Assembly: GCF_000971235.1 (NCBI RefSeq)
Contig: NZ_BBMB01000011.1
Coordinates: 190,547-254,546 of the forward strand
DNA length: 64,000 nt
Direction: 5' to 3'
Origin: Demequina subtropica
GTDB taxonomy: Bacteria; Actinomycetota; Actinomycetes; Actinomycetales; Demequinaceae
In this document: positions 34,512-42,540 of the stretch, in pieces
Numbering within the stretch: position 1 is the first letter of the stretch
How the letters are laid out: the number at the start of each line of letters is the position of its first letter
The notes under the pieces: generated by a model
Seen by the model: the letters and a program-made list of their open reading frames with translations, nothing else
The model's database searches: none
Told to the model about the DNA's origin: nothing
Program-made: the position numbers and the translations under genes

Positions 34512-35260
34512 GCGTGCGCCTCCGCCCGGACGCGCGCATCGTCGCGGTGATCGGCGTCCCACGCGCGCACCACCTCGAAGAAGCGGTGCTCGAGGTCCGT
34601 CTGGCCGGGCTGAAGCGTCCCGACCACGCGGCCGGCGTGCACCACGGTGATGCGGTGGGCCATGCGCGAGACCTCGTCGAGGTGGTGGCTGGAGACCAGC
34701 ACGCCCGCGCCCCGCGCCGCCGCGGCGACCAGCACGTCGCGCAGCAGCAGGACCCCGGCCGGGTCGAGCGCGTTCGTCGGCTCGTCGAGGATCAGCAGAT
34801 CCGGGGCATGCGCCGCGATGCACGCGAGCCCGAGCCGCTGGCGGTTGCCGAGCGACAGCCCGCGCGCGCCGCGCCCCGCCCAGCGGCCCAGCTCGAGCCG
34901 GGCGATCCAGGACGATGCGGCGGCCTCCGCGTCCGCCCGGTCCAGCCCGTGCAGGCGGGCCGCGAGGACGATGTTGGCGCGCACCGTGAGCTCCGGGTAG
35001 CCGAAGGGCTGGTCGATCGCGAAGCCCACGCGGGCGAGGGTCGTGGGTGCGGCGTGCGCGACGTCCTCCCCGAAGATCCGCACGGTGCCCTCGTCGAGCG
35101 CGGTCTGGCCGACCATCGCCTTCATCGCGGTCGTCTTGCCCGCGCCGTTGAGCCCGATGATCGCGTGGATCTCGCCGGGCTCGACGCTCAGGCAGAGGCC
35201 GTCGAGCGCCCGCAGGCCGCCGTAGGTGCGGACCGCATCGCTCAGCTCGAGGGCGCTCAT
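34508..35260 (-). CDS. ABC transporter ATP-binding protein
   Basis: A 250-residue ATPase: Walker A GLNGAGKTT, signature LSLGNRQRLG (unusual: LSLGN in place of LSGGQ), Walker B LLILDEPTNALDP and switch His in VSSHHLDEV. It belongs to the drug-exporter class that pairs with ABC-2 permeases. It is preceded by the TetR gene with a 4-bp overlap and followed by the permease. Confidence 0.92.
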   Translation of the reverse strand: MSALELSDAVRTYGGLRALDGLCLSVEPGEIHAIIGLNGAGKTTAMKAMVGQTALDEGTVRIFGEDVAHAAPTTLARVGFAIDQPFGYPELTVRANIVLAARLHGLDRADAEAAASSWIARLELGRWAGRGARGLSLGNRQRLGLACIAAHAPDLLILDEPTNALDPAGVLLLRDVLVAAAARGAGVLVSSHHLDEVSRMAHRITVVHAGRVVGTLQPGQTDLEHRFFEVVRAWDADHRDDARVRAEAHA

Positions 35261-35847
35261 GACGCGGCTCCCGCGTAGGCGGGCACGGCCGCGTCGGAGA
35301 GCGCCGGGACCACCGTGGTCATCGCGTCGCCGACCAGCGCGCCGAGCGTGCGGCGCGAGCCGTCCGTCGACCAGTCGAGCAGCACGGCTGTGACCGCCGC
35401 GAGGCATGCGGCGGCGGCGATGCGCATCTCGGTCTCTTCGCCGGCCGGGGCGGCGGCCTCGACGATCGCGCGCTCGGTCGCCGCGGTGTTCGCCGCCATG
35501 CCGGCCTGCAGCTCGGGCTCGCGTGCGGCGATCGCGATCGCGCGCCGCGCCGACTCGGTGGGCTCCTGGTCCAGGAGGGGGACGAGCGAGAGGAGCCCGC
35601 GGGCGACCCGCTCGATCGCGGGCGTGCCGTCAGGCTGGGCCGCGACGGCGGCGGCGATGACGGGGTCGAACGGGTCGTCGAGCAGGACCCGCTCCTTGGT
35701 GGGGAAGTGCCGGAAGAACGTCATGTGGCTGACGCCGGCGGCGGCCGCGATCTCCTCGACCGTGACGGCGCGGTAGCCGCGCTGCTCGAACAGGTCGAGC
35801 GCGGCGGACTGGAGGCGGGCCCTGGTGGCCTCGGCGCGGGTGGTCAT
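35257..35847 (-). CDS. TetR family repressor of the adjoining ABC exporter
   Basis: A 196-residue regulator with N-terminal helix-turn-helix (ALDLFEQRGYRAVTVEEIAAAAGVSHMTFFRHFPTKE, split across residues 15-50) and an all-helical ligand domain. It is the first gene of the operon regulator-ATPase-permease, and its promoter carries a palindrome (35856-35870), so it likely represses itself and the exporter. Confidence 0.9.
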   Translation of the reverse strand: MTTRAEATRARLQSAALDLFEQRGYRAVTVEEIAAAAGVSHMTFFRHFPTKERVLLDDPFDPVIAAAVAAQPDGTPAIERVARGLLSLVPLLDQEPTESARRAIAIAAREPELQAGMAANTAATERAIVEAAAPAGEETEMRIAAAACLAAVTAVLLDWSTDGSRRTLGALVGDAMTTVVPALSDAAVPAYAGAAS

Positions 35848-35855
35848 GCCACAAG

Positions 35856-35870
35856 TGTTAGTCACTAACA
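35856..35870. promoter_or_regulatory. TetR-type operator
   Basis: TGTTAGT-C-ACTAACA is a perfect 7-1-7 palindrome 8 bp before the TetR start codon. It lies between this operon and the divergent cupin gene, so it could control both. Confidence 0.7.
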
Positions 35871-35907
35871 TCTGTTGCGCAACCGGTGGCCGCGTTACCG
35901 TCGCCGA

Positions 35908-36336
35908 ATGAGCGATTACCAGGTGCTGGAGATGGGCGCCCTCGAGGGATGGCGCGATCACCACGGCGGCTTCCAGCCGCACACGCAGCGCGACGGCCGC
36001 CGCGTGGTGGATCACGAGATCTCGATGCAGTACATCGGGATGACCGCCAATGCCTTCGTCCCCGGCGAGGAGGCGGGCTACTGGCACACGCACGCCGAGA
36101 TCGAGGAGCTCTACGTCTTCCTCGCGGGCCGCGGCCAGATGGCGCTCGACGGCGAGATCGTCGAGGTCGGCCCCGGAACCGCGGTGCGCGTGGGCCAGGG
36201 CGTGTGGCGCACCTGGCGGTGCCTGCCCGACAGCCCCGAGGTGATGCGCTGGTTCTGCATCCGAGCGGGCGGCGGCGAGCTCCCCCACCTCCCGGACGAT
36301 GCGACGCGCGACGAGGGCCGCCCCTCGCCCTGGTGA
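35908..36336 (+). CDS. Cupin domain protein
   Basis: A 142-residue beta-barrel. The first cupin motif is GYWHTHAEIEELYVFLAGRG, with three metal ligands (two His, one Glu), and the second is GPGTAVRVGQGVWRTWRC, where the usual His is replaced. It probably binds one metal or a small molecule. The gene is divergent from the TetR/ABC operon across the operator. Confidence 0.82.
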   Translation: MSDYQVLEMGALEGWRDHHGGFQPHTQRDGRRVVDHEISMQYIGMTANAFVPGEEAGYWHTHAEIEELYVFLAGRGQMALDGEIVEVGPGTAVRVGQGVWRTWRCLPDSPEVMRWFCIRAGGGELPHLPDDATRDEGRPSPW

Positions 36337-36440
36337 CGAGGTCCGTCGCGGCCGGCCGTGCTTGGCGCGGTGGGCCGGACGGGTTCGTTCCCGCAACGAG
36401 CGCCTGGGCGCACCCTCGAAGGGTGTGTGACGGGGTGCTG

Positions 36441-36519
36441 GCACCTTTCCTGCACGAAGGGCTGGCGCGGGAGGAGCGGATTCCCGGCGTGTGAGCGGCC
36501 GCTCGTGCAGGAAAGGTGC
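36441..36519. repeat. Long inverted repeat in a 312-bp gene-free stretch
   Basis: GCACCTTTCCTGCACGA (36441-36457) and its exact complement (36503-36519) form a 17-bp stem around 45 nt. A smaller hairpin (CACCCT/AGGGTG) is just upstream, near 36411. The stretch 36337-36648 holds no gene. It could be a terminator for the cupin and MFS genes or a mobile hairpin. Confidence 0.55.
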
Positions 36520-36547
36520 GAGTACTGCGCAACGCACATGTCGATGG

Positions 36548-36600
36548 CGCGGGGCGCGGGGCGCGGGGCGCGGGCGTGGGCGTGGGCGTGGGGGCGCGCC
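36548..36600. repeat. Low-complexity GGGGCGC / GGGCGT tandem
   Basis: Three units like GGGGCGC are followed by three like GTGGGC. This is a G-rich strand run of about 50 bp that could form G-quadruplex-like structure. No coding role seen. Confidence 0.55.
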
Positions 36601-36648
36601 GATCCGCCCGCCGCTCATGTGGCGACGGGCGGATGAAGGCGGCCTGGC

Positions 36649-38085
36649 TCAGGCGGGCACGAGCGTCGCGGGTGCTCCCGCCGCAGCGGGTGCGGGGGTC
36701 CCGCCGAGCTCCACGCGACGCGACGGCAGCAGCGTCGCCACGACCGTGGTGACCGCGAGGATCACCGCGCCCCACAGCACCGCCGTCTGCGCGGCGTCCG
36801 TGTAGCCGGTCGGGCTGAGCTCGCCGCCGACGCCGGTGAAGATCGCCGTGAGCGTCGCGATGCCCAGCGCGACACCGACCTCGCGGACGGTGGCGTTGGT
36901 GCCCGAGGCCTTCGCGTGGTCCTCGTCGCGCATGCGTGCCAGCACGGCCGTCGCGAGAGGCGCGAACACGAGCCCCATGCCCACGCCGCACGCGACGAAC
37001 CCGGGGACCAGCTGCGCGTAGGCCACGTCGGGATCGAGCGACAGCCCGATCCACGCGAGGCCCGCCGCCTGCAGCCCCACCCCGCCGGTGATGAGGGCTC
37101 GCGTGCCGACCCGCGGCGCGATGAACCCCGTGAGCGGCGCGACGAACAGCGGCGCCATGGTCCACGGCATCGTCATCACGCCGGCCTCGAGGGGCGACCT
37201 CCCCTGCACCACCTGCATGAACTGGATGAGGATGAAGACCGCGCCGAAGATGCCGACGGAGAACATCAGGCCGACGGCGTTGGCCACGGAGAACGAGCGG
37301 TCGCGGAACAGCGACAGCGGCAGCAGCGCGTCGCGGCGTCCGCGCTCCCACGCGAGGAACGCGAGCAGCAGCACCCCGCCGCCGATCAGCCCGGCGAGCA
37401 CCTGGGTCGAGGTCCAGCCCGCATCGTTGCCTCGGACGATGCCGAAGACCAGGCCGAACACGGCCCCCATCCCGAGTGCGAGCCCCGTGAGGTCGAGCCG
37501 CACCGCATCGCCGCGCGTCTCCGTGAGGAACGCGCGCACGAGCACGATCGCGAGGATGCCCACCGGCACGTTGAGCCAGAAGATCGCGTGCCACGTGAGG
37601 CCCTCGACCACCGCGCCGCCGATGAGCGGGCCGACGGCCACTCCGAGCCCCGCCACGCCGCCCCAGATGCCGATCGCCATGGGGCGCATCTTCGCCGACA
37701 CGTTGGTGGACAGGATCGCGAGCGAGAGCGGCATGAGCGCCGCGCCGCCGATGCCCTGGAGCACGCGGGCGGCGATGAGCGCCTCGGCGCTCGGGGCGAG
37801 CGCGCACAGGATCGAGGCGACCGTGAACAGCGCGATGCCGCTCGAGAACACGCGGCGACGCCCGAACCTGTCGCCGAGCGCGACCGCCATGAGGATCATG
37901 CTCGCGAAGGCGAGCGAGTAGCCGTTGATGAACCATTGGAGCTGCTCGAGCGACGCGTCGAGATCGGTGGCGAGCACCGGCAGCGCGTTGGTGACGACGA
38001 GGTTGTCGAGGCTCGCCATGAAGGCCGGGATCGACGCCGCGAGGATCACGAGACCCAGCGGCGACCGGCGTGTGGTGGATGACAT
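36649..38085 (-). CDS. MFS transporter, DHA2 (EmrB/QacA) family
   Basis: A 478-residue, fourteen-helix drug:H+ antiporter. FMASLDNLVVTNALPVLATDL is the helix 1 signature and GDRFGRRRVF the loop 2-3 motif. The ATG at 38083-38085 is preceded by GGGAGGG. It is divergent from a TetR gene, with two palindromic operators between them, a classic regulator-pump pair for toxic compound export. Confidence 0.92.
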   Translation of the reverse strand: MSSTTRRSPLGLVILAASIPAFMASLDNLVVTNALPVLATDLDASLEQLQWFINGYSLAFASMILMAVALGDRFGRRRVFSSGIALFTVASILCALAPSAEALIAARVLQGIGGAALMPLSLAILSTNVSAKMRPMAIGIWGGVAGLGVAVGPLIGGAVVEGLTWHAIFWLNVPVGILAIVLVRAFLTETRGDAVRLDLTGLALGMGAVFGLVFGIVRGNDAGWTSTQVLAGLIGGGVLLLAFLAWERGRRDALLPLSLFRDRSFSVANAVGLMFSVGIFGAVFILIQFMQVVQGRSPLEAGVMTMPWTMAPLFVAPLTGFIAPRVGTRALITGGVGLQAAGLAWIGLSLDPDVAYAQLVPGFVACGVGMGLVFAPLATAVLARMRDEDHAKASGTNATVREVGVALGIATLTAIFTGVGGELSPTGYTDAAQTAVLWGAVILAVTTVVATLLPSRRVELGGTPAPAAAGAPATLVPA

Positions 38086-38118
38086 GTTCCCTCCCCGGAA
38101 GTCTGTGGAGCCACCGTG

Positions 38119-38169
38119 AGTAATCAATTGATTACTACGCTTCGCACCCTAAGTAATCGGCTGATAACA
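38119..38169. promoter_or_regulatory. Two TetR-type operators between MFS pump and regulator
   Basis: AGTAATCAATTGATTACT (38119-38136) is a perfect 18-bp palindrome. A degenerate copy, AGTAATCGGCTGATAACA, is at 38152-38169, 33 bp away centre to centre (about three helical turns). They cover both divergent promoters, and the second ends 7 bp before the regulator's start codon. Confidence 0.75.
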
Positions 38170-38176
38170 TGTCAAC

Positions 38177-38791
38177 ATGAACGCGGAAGAAGGCCGTCTG
38201 ACCAGCGATGACAGGCGTGAGCAGGTGCTCGCGGCCGCGACGATCGTGTTCGGGGACAGGGGATATGCGGGCGGGACCACCGATGCGATCGCGCGCCAGG
38301 CAGGGATCTCCCAGGCCTATGTGGTGCGGATGTTCGGGTCGAAGGAGAACCTGTTCCTCGAGGTCGCCCGCCGCGCGACGGGCCGGCTGCGCGTCGCGTT
38401 CCGCGACGTCATCGCCGGCTTCGACGGCGGCGAGTCCAACCTCGAGCGCCAGCACGCGCTCGGCGGTGCGTATGGCGAGCTGGTCGCGGACCGCGGGATC
38501 CTGCTGAGCCTCCTGCACCTCTTCGGCCTCGGCCAGGACCCCGTCTTCGGTCCCGAGGCGCGCGAGTGCTTCCTCGACGTCTACAGCATCGTCCGTGACG
38601 AGGCCGGGTTCACGGCGCAGGAGGCGACCGAGTTCTTCGCGCGCGGCATGCTCAACACGATCCTGCTCGCCATGCGGATGCCCGACATCGGCGACGATGC
38701 ACGCGCCTTCGAGCTCATGTCCACGTCGATGGGCCCGCAGTGCGAGACCATCCTCGCCAGCTACGCGGCGCAGGCCCTGGCGCGCGGCTGA
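38177..38791 (+). CDS. TetR family repressor of the MFS pump
   Basis: A 204-residue regulator: VFGDRGYAGGTTDAIARQAGISQAYVVRMFGSKENLF is the helix-turn-helix, split here across residues 24-60. The C-terminal domain should bind the pump's substrate. It is divergent from the DHA2 pump with two shared operators. Its stop codon lies in the first unit of a tandem repeat. Confidence 0.9.
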   Translation: MNAEEGRLTSDDRREQVLAAATIVFGDRGYAGGTTDAIARQAGISQAYVVRMFGSKENLFLEVARRATGRLRVAFRDVIAGFDGGESNLERQHALGGAYGELVADRGILLSLLHLFGLGQDPVFGPEARECFLDVYSIVRDEAGFTAQEATEFFARGMLNTILLAMRMPDIGDDARAFELMSTSMGPQCETILASYAAQALARG

Positions 38792-38859
38792 TCTCAGCGC
38801 GCGGCTGATCTCAGCGCGCGGCTGATCTCAGCGCGCGGCTGATCTCAGCGCGCGGCTGA
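38780..38859. repeat. 17-bp tandem repeat embracing two convergent stop codons
   Basis: GCGCGCGGCTGATCTCA is repeated 4.7 times (units at 38780, 38797, 38814 and 38831, and a partial at 38848). Each unit carries TGA for the plus strand and, as TCA, a stop for the minus strand. The TetR gene stops in unit 1 and the histidine kinase gene stops at the end of unit 4. Confidence 0.9.
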
Positions 38860-40284
38860 CAGCTGCGCCGGCGCGGCCGGCAGCGCGATCGTCACCGTGG
38901 TGCCGTCGCCCTCGGCCGACTCGACCGTGAGGGTGCCCCCGTGCACCGCGATGATCGCGGCGGTGATCGCGAGCCCGAGCCCCGAGCCGCCGGTGGCACG
39001 CGCGCGGGAGTGGTCTCCGCGCACGAACCTCTCGGTCGCGCGCGCCGCGATCTCGGGCGCCATGCCCGGCCCGTCGTCGAGGACCTCGATCCTGGCCAGC
39101 GCATCGTCCTGGCGCACGCGGACGGTGACATGGTCGCCACCGTGGATCGCGGCGTTGGTCACCACGTTGATGACGGCCTGACGCAGGCGGTCCGGGTCGC
39201 CCTCGATGGTCACGGGCTCCGGCGCGTCGAGCGTGAACGTCACGCCCTCGCGCGCCGCGGTCGCGTCCCTCACCACCTCGCCGCACACGTGCGCGAGGTC
39301 GAGGGGGATCGGGTTGAGCTGGGGCTCGGCGTCGTACTTCGCGAGCGTGAGCATGTCCTCGACCAGGCGCTTCATGCGCTCGGCCTCGGCCTCGGTGCGC
39401 CGCCACGCGTCGGCCACGTCCTCGTCGCGCGCGATCGCACCGCGACGGTAGAGCTCGGCGTAGCCGAGCACGGTGGTGAGCGGCGTCCGGAGCTCGTGCG
39501 ACGCGTCCGCGACGAACTCCCGCAGCCGAGCCTCGGAGCGCTCGCGCTCCTCGAGCGACGCCGTGAGCGTCCCGATGACGGCGTTGAGCGACGTCGCGAG
39601 CTCCGCGCTCTCGGAGCCATGTCCGGCGCCCTCGAGCCGCACGTCGAGATCGCCCTCGGCGATCCGGGACGATGCCGCGACCATCCGGCGCATGGGGTTG
39701 ACCCCGAGCGAGATCACGAACCACGCCACCGCTCCGAGCCCCGCGAGCACGGCCGCGATGCCGAGCGCCTCGATCAGGATGAGGCGGTGGGTCGCGTCCT
39801 CGACCCCGGAGGTGGACAGCGCGGTGATGTCGGTGCCGATGCTGGTGGCGCGTGCGAGCACGCGGTACTCGCCCTCGTCGTCGGTGGCGGGGACCGTGAG
39901 GTACGCCGAGCCCTCGGTGGGCAGCTCGACGCCGGCGAACGACGGGGACGAGGTCTCGCCGTCGAAGACGTTCGGCGTGAAGAAGACGTAGCAGTTCCCG
40001 TCGGTGTCGACGAAGCCTCGGAAGACGTCGGACGGACGATCGCCGTCCTCGTCCGCAGCAGCCTCGTCTCCCGAGCCGCACTCGAGCAGGAGCTGGGGCT
40101 CGCCGCGCTCGAAGCGAGCGCCGACGGACCCGGACGAGGACGCGAGGCGCTCGTCGAGCTGCCCGATGAGGAACGTGTGGGTGACCGCGGTGACCACGAT
40201 GGCGATGGCGATGGCGATCGCCGCGATGGCCCCGAGGCCGATGAGGACCCTCGAACGCAGCGTCAGCCCGGCACGGGCCGTCAC
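38845..40284 (-). CDS. Sensor histidine kinase
   Basis: A 479-residue membrane kinase starting at a GTG that overlaps the regulator's stop codon (GTGA). Helices are at about 12-35 and 170-192, enclosing an extracytoplasmic domain of about 135 residues with two Cys (LLLECGSG, GNCYVFF). Then come HAMP, the phosphoacceptor DASHELRTPL, the N box (VVTNAAIHGG), DDGPGM and GGSGLGLAI. It should phosphorylate the response regulator encoded just upstream. The signal is unknown. Confidence 0.93.
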   Translation of the reverse strand: MTARAGLTLRSRVLIGLGAIAAIAIAIAIVVTAVTHTFLIGQLDERLASSSGSVGARFERGEPQLLLECGSGDEAAADEDGDRPSDVFRGFVDTDGNCYVFFTPNVFDGETSSPSFAGVELPTEGSAYLTVPATDDEGEYRVLARATSIGTDITALSTSGVEDATHRLILIEALGIAAVLAGLGAVAWFVISLGVNPMRRMVAASSRIAEGDLDVRLEGAGHGSESAELATSLNAVIGTLTASLEERERSEARLREFVADASHELRTPLTTVLGYAELYRRGAIARDEDVADAWRRTEAEAERMKRLVEDMLTLAKYDAEPQLNPIPLDLAHVCGEVVRDATAAREGVTFTLDAPEPVTIEGDPDRLRQAVINVVTNAAIHGGDHVTVRVRQDDALARIEVLDDGPGMAPEIAARATERFVRGDHSRARATGGSGLGLAITAAIIAVHGGTLTVESAEGDGTTVTIALPAAPAQLSAAR

Positions 40285-40964
40285 GACACCCTCAGGGTGT
40301 AGCCCACGCCGCGGACGGTGTGGATGAGCTTGGGCTCGTGGGTGTCGATCTTGCGGCGGATGTAGCCGATGTACGTCTCCACGACACCCGGGTCGTCGTC
40401 GCGCGAGTAGCCCCAGACGCCCTCGAGGAGCTGCCCGCGCGACAGCACCCGACCGGTGTTCTGGAGGAGGTGGCGCAGCAGGTTGTACTCGGTGGGCGAC
40501 AGCTGGATCTCGGCGCCGGCGCGCGTGACGCGGTGCGAGACGTCGTCGAGCTCGAGGTCGGCGATGCGGTACACGTCCGACGCGCTCGGCGCGTGCTCGA
40601 CGCGGCGCGAGACGGCCTCGACGCGCGCGACCAGCTCGTCGAGGTTGAACGGCTTCTGGAGGTAGTCGTCGCCGCCGATGGTGAGCCCCTCGACCTTGTC
40701 CTTCGCGCTGTCGCGCGCGGTGAGGAAGATGATGGGCGTGCGGTCGCCCGACTCGCGCAGGCGACGGCACACGGCGAAGCCGTCGAGGCCGGGCATCATC
40801 ACGTCGAGCACGATGAGGTCCGGGCGCTGCTCCTTCACGGCCTTGAGGCCGGACTGGCCGTCGGTGGCGTCGGACACCTCGTAGCCGGCGTAGCGCAGGG
40901 CTGCGCAGAGCATCGTGCGGAGGTTGTCCTCGTCGTCGATCACGAGGATGCGTCGTTCAGGCAT
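40281..40964 (-). CDS. OmpR family response regulator
   Basis: A 227-residue regulator. The receiver domain opens RRILVIDDEDNLRTML and has the phosphoacceptor Asp in LIVLDVMMPGLDG (near residue 52). It is joined to a winged-helix OmpR/PhoB output domain (LSPTEYNLLRHLLQNTGRVLS). It is transcribed away from the DUF4956-VTC operon. OmpR-type proteins bind direct repeats 11 bp apart, as found at 41063-41080. Confidence 0.94.
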   Translation of the reverse strand: MPERRILVIDDEDNLRTMLCAALRYAGYEVSDATDGQSGLKAVKEQRPDLIVLDVMMPGLDGFAVCRRLRESGDRTPIIFLTARDSAKDKVEGLTIGGDDYLQKPFNLDELVARVEAVSRRVEHAPSASDVYRIADLELDDVSHRVTRAGAEIQLSPTEYNLLRHLLQNTGRVLSRGQLLEGVWGYSRDDDPGVVETYIGYIRRKIDTHEPKLIHTVRGVGYTLRVS

Positions 40965-41062
40965 GCGTCAAGTATCGCCGGGGAACCTCACGATTCGCTG
41001 GGAGGCACCTGGGCGTGGGCCGGGACGCGCGTCGCCCGGCGTCCCAGGCGACTCCAGCGGCG

Positions 41063-41080
41063 CTCCCAGGGTTCTCCCAG
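41063..41080. promoter_or_regulatory. OmpR-type direct-repeat box, site 1
   Basis: CTCCCAG at 41063-41069 and again at 41074-41080, an 11-bp period, within CTCCCAGGGTTCTCCCAGG. A -10-like TTAACTACT begins at 41091. It lies about 75 bp before the DUF4956 operon and in the divergent promoter region of the response regulator. The same box recurs at 44494-44511. Confidence 0.65.
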
Positions 41081-41152
41081 GTCCGCTGGGTTAACTACTG
41101 GTGAACGAACGGCCTGGGGCACCACCCGGCGCCCCCTACCTGAGAGGTCACC

Positions 41153-41761
41153 ATGCCCGTCTACGCCTTCATCCTCGCCGACCTGATCGCGATCGCCATC
41201 ATGGTCTTCGGCCTGTACTTCCCGCGTCATCGCCGCCGCGACCTCATCGTCGCGTTCCTGTCGATCAACGTGGGCGTGATGGGCGTGACCTACGCGATGA
41301 CCAACGCGGACATCTCGCTGGGCTTCGGCATGGGCATCTTCGCGGTCCTCTCGATCATCCGCCTGCGGTCGACCGAGATGGACCACGCTGAGATCGCGTA
41401 CTACTTCACGGCGATCGCGATCGGCCTCCTCGGCGGCTTCCCCGCGCTGTCGGCCTCGCTCAGCTTCACGCTCATGGCGGTGCTGCTCGCCGTGATCCTC
41501 GTGGGCGACAACCCGCGCCTGCTGCCGCGCAGCCGCCAGCAGCAGATGATCCTCGACCAGGCCTTCACCACGGAGGAGGGGGCGCGCGAGTACCTCGAGG
41601 CGCTGCTCGGCGCGACGGTCCACCGCGCGACCATCCGCAAGGTCGACCTCCTCAACGAGTCGACCGTGGTGGACGTGCGCTACACGCTCCACGCGCAGGT
41701 CGAGCGCCCCGCCGTCGAGCGCATCGGCGCCCAGGGCGTGGCCGCCGAGGTGGCGCGATGA
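41153..41761 (+). CDS. DUF4956 family membrane protein
   Basis: A 202-residue protein. About four helices in residues 1-120 (YAFILADLIAIAIMVFGLYF; GFGMGIFAVLSIIRLRSTEM) are followed by a cytoplasmic domain of about 80 residues. DUF4956 genes are habitually linked with VTC-domain genes, as here with a 4-bp ATGA overlap. It probably forms a membrane partner of the VTC protein. GAGAGGTC precedes the ATG. Confidence 0.85.
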   Translation: MPVYAFILADLIAIAIMVFGLYFPRHRRRDLIVAFLSINVGVMGVTYAMTNADISLGFGMGIFAVLSIIRLRSTEMDHAEIAYYFTAIAIGLLGGFPALSASLSFTLMAVLLAVILVGDNPRLLPRSRQQQMILDQAFTTEEGAREYLEALLGATVHRATIRKVDLLNESTVVDVRYTLHAQVERPAVERIGAQGVAAEVAR

Positions 41762-42519
41762 CCGCCTGGGAGGCGCGCCTCGAGCGGCTGCCCGCGGTCA
41801 CGCTCGCGGAGCTCGAGAGCGAGTACGCCCTGCTGACCCGCGTGGACCGCAAGTACATCGTCTCGCCGGCCGTGTGGGCCGACTTGATGGCCGAGGTGGA
41901 GGGCCTGCGAGCCCTCGAGATCGACGGGGTCCGCTCGTTCGGCTACGAGTCGGTCTACTACGACACCCCGGAGCTCGACTCGTACCGCGACGCCGCGCGA
42001 CGCCGGCCCGCCCGCTACAAGGTCCGCACCCGCGAGTACCTCGACACGGGCGGCCGGGCCATCGAGGTCAAGCTGCGCTCGCCGAAGGGCGAGACGGTCA
42101 AGCACCGCGAATGGCTCGCGGACGATGCGCCGGCGGAGCCTCTCGAGGGCTCGGCACGCGAGTTCGTCGCCTCCTTCCCGCAGGTCGGTGCCGCGGTCGA
42201 CGACCTCGCCCCGGTCCTCACCACCCGCTACCACCGCTCGACGCTCGTGGCGCATGGCGCCCGGGTCACGGTCGACACCGGCGTGACGGGCATCTCCGCG
42301 GAGGGCCCGCGCATCGACTTCGGCGGGGCGCTCATCGTCGAGACGAAGTCTTCGATGCGGGCCGGCGACGTGGACCGCGCGCTGTGGGCGCGCGGCATCC
42401 GTCCCACCCGCGTGTCCAAGTACTGCACCACCCTGGCCGCGCTGCAGCCGGACCTGCCGTCGAACCGGTGGTCCCGCACGCTGCGCCGGCACCTGACGAC
42501 CGCCGCACACGCGGCCTGA
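41758..42519 (+). CDS. VTC-domain (polyphosphate polymerase-like) protein
   Basis: A 253-residue cytosolic triphosphate-tunnel enzyme. The basic and acidic tunnel residues are visible in LLTRVDRKYIV, PARYKVRTREYL, AIEVKLRSPKGE, TTRYHRSTL and LIVETKSS. The yeast VTC4 core makes polyphosphate from ATP, but the activity of bacterial stand-alone VTC proteins is mostly untested. It is coupled to DUF4956 and 21 bp before the beta-helix lipoprotein gene. Confidence 0.88.
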   Translation: MTAWEARLERLPAVTLAELESEYALLTRVDRKYIVSPAVWADLMAEVEGLRALEIDGVRSFGYESVYYDTPELDSYRDAARRRPARYKVRTREYLDTGGRAIEVKLRSPKGETVKHREWLADDAPAEPLEGSAREFVASFPQVGAAVDDLAPVLTTRYHRSTLVAHGARVTVDTGVTGISAEGPRIDFGGALIVETKSSMRAGDVDRALWARGIRPTRVSKYCTTLAALQPDLPSNRWSRTLRRHLTTAAHAA

Positions 42520-42540
42520 GACCTGAGAGAGACGATCCCC

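Noticed and set aside
36441..36519. A CRISPR array or insertion sequence ends
   Set aside because: There is a single inverted pair, no repeat-spacer pattern, no transposase and no target duplication visible. The tandem arrays at 38780 and 56003 have no spacers either.
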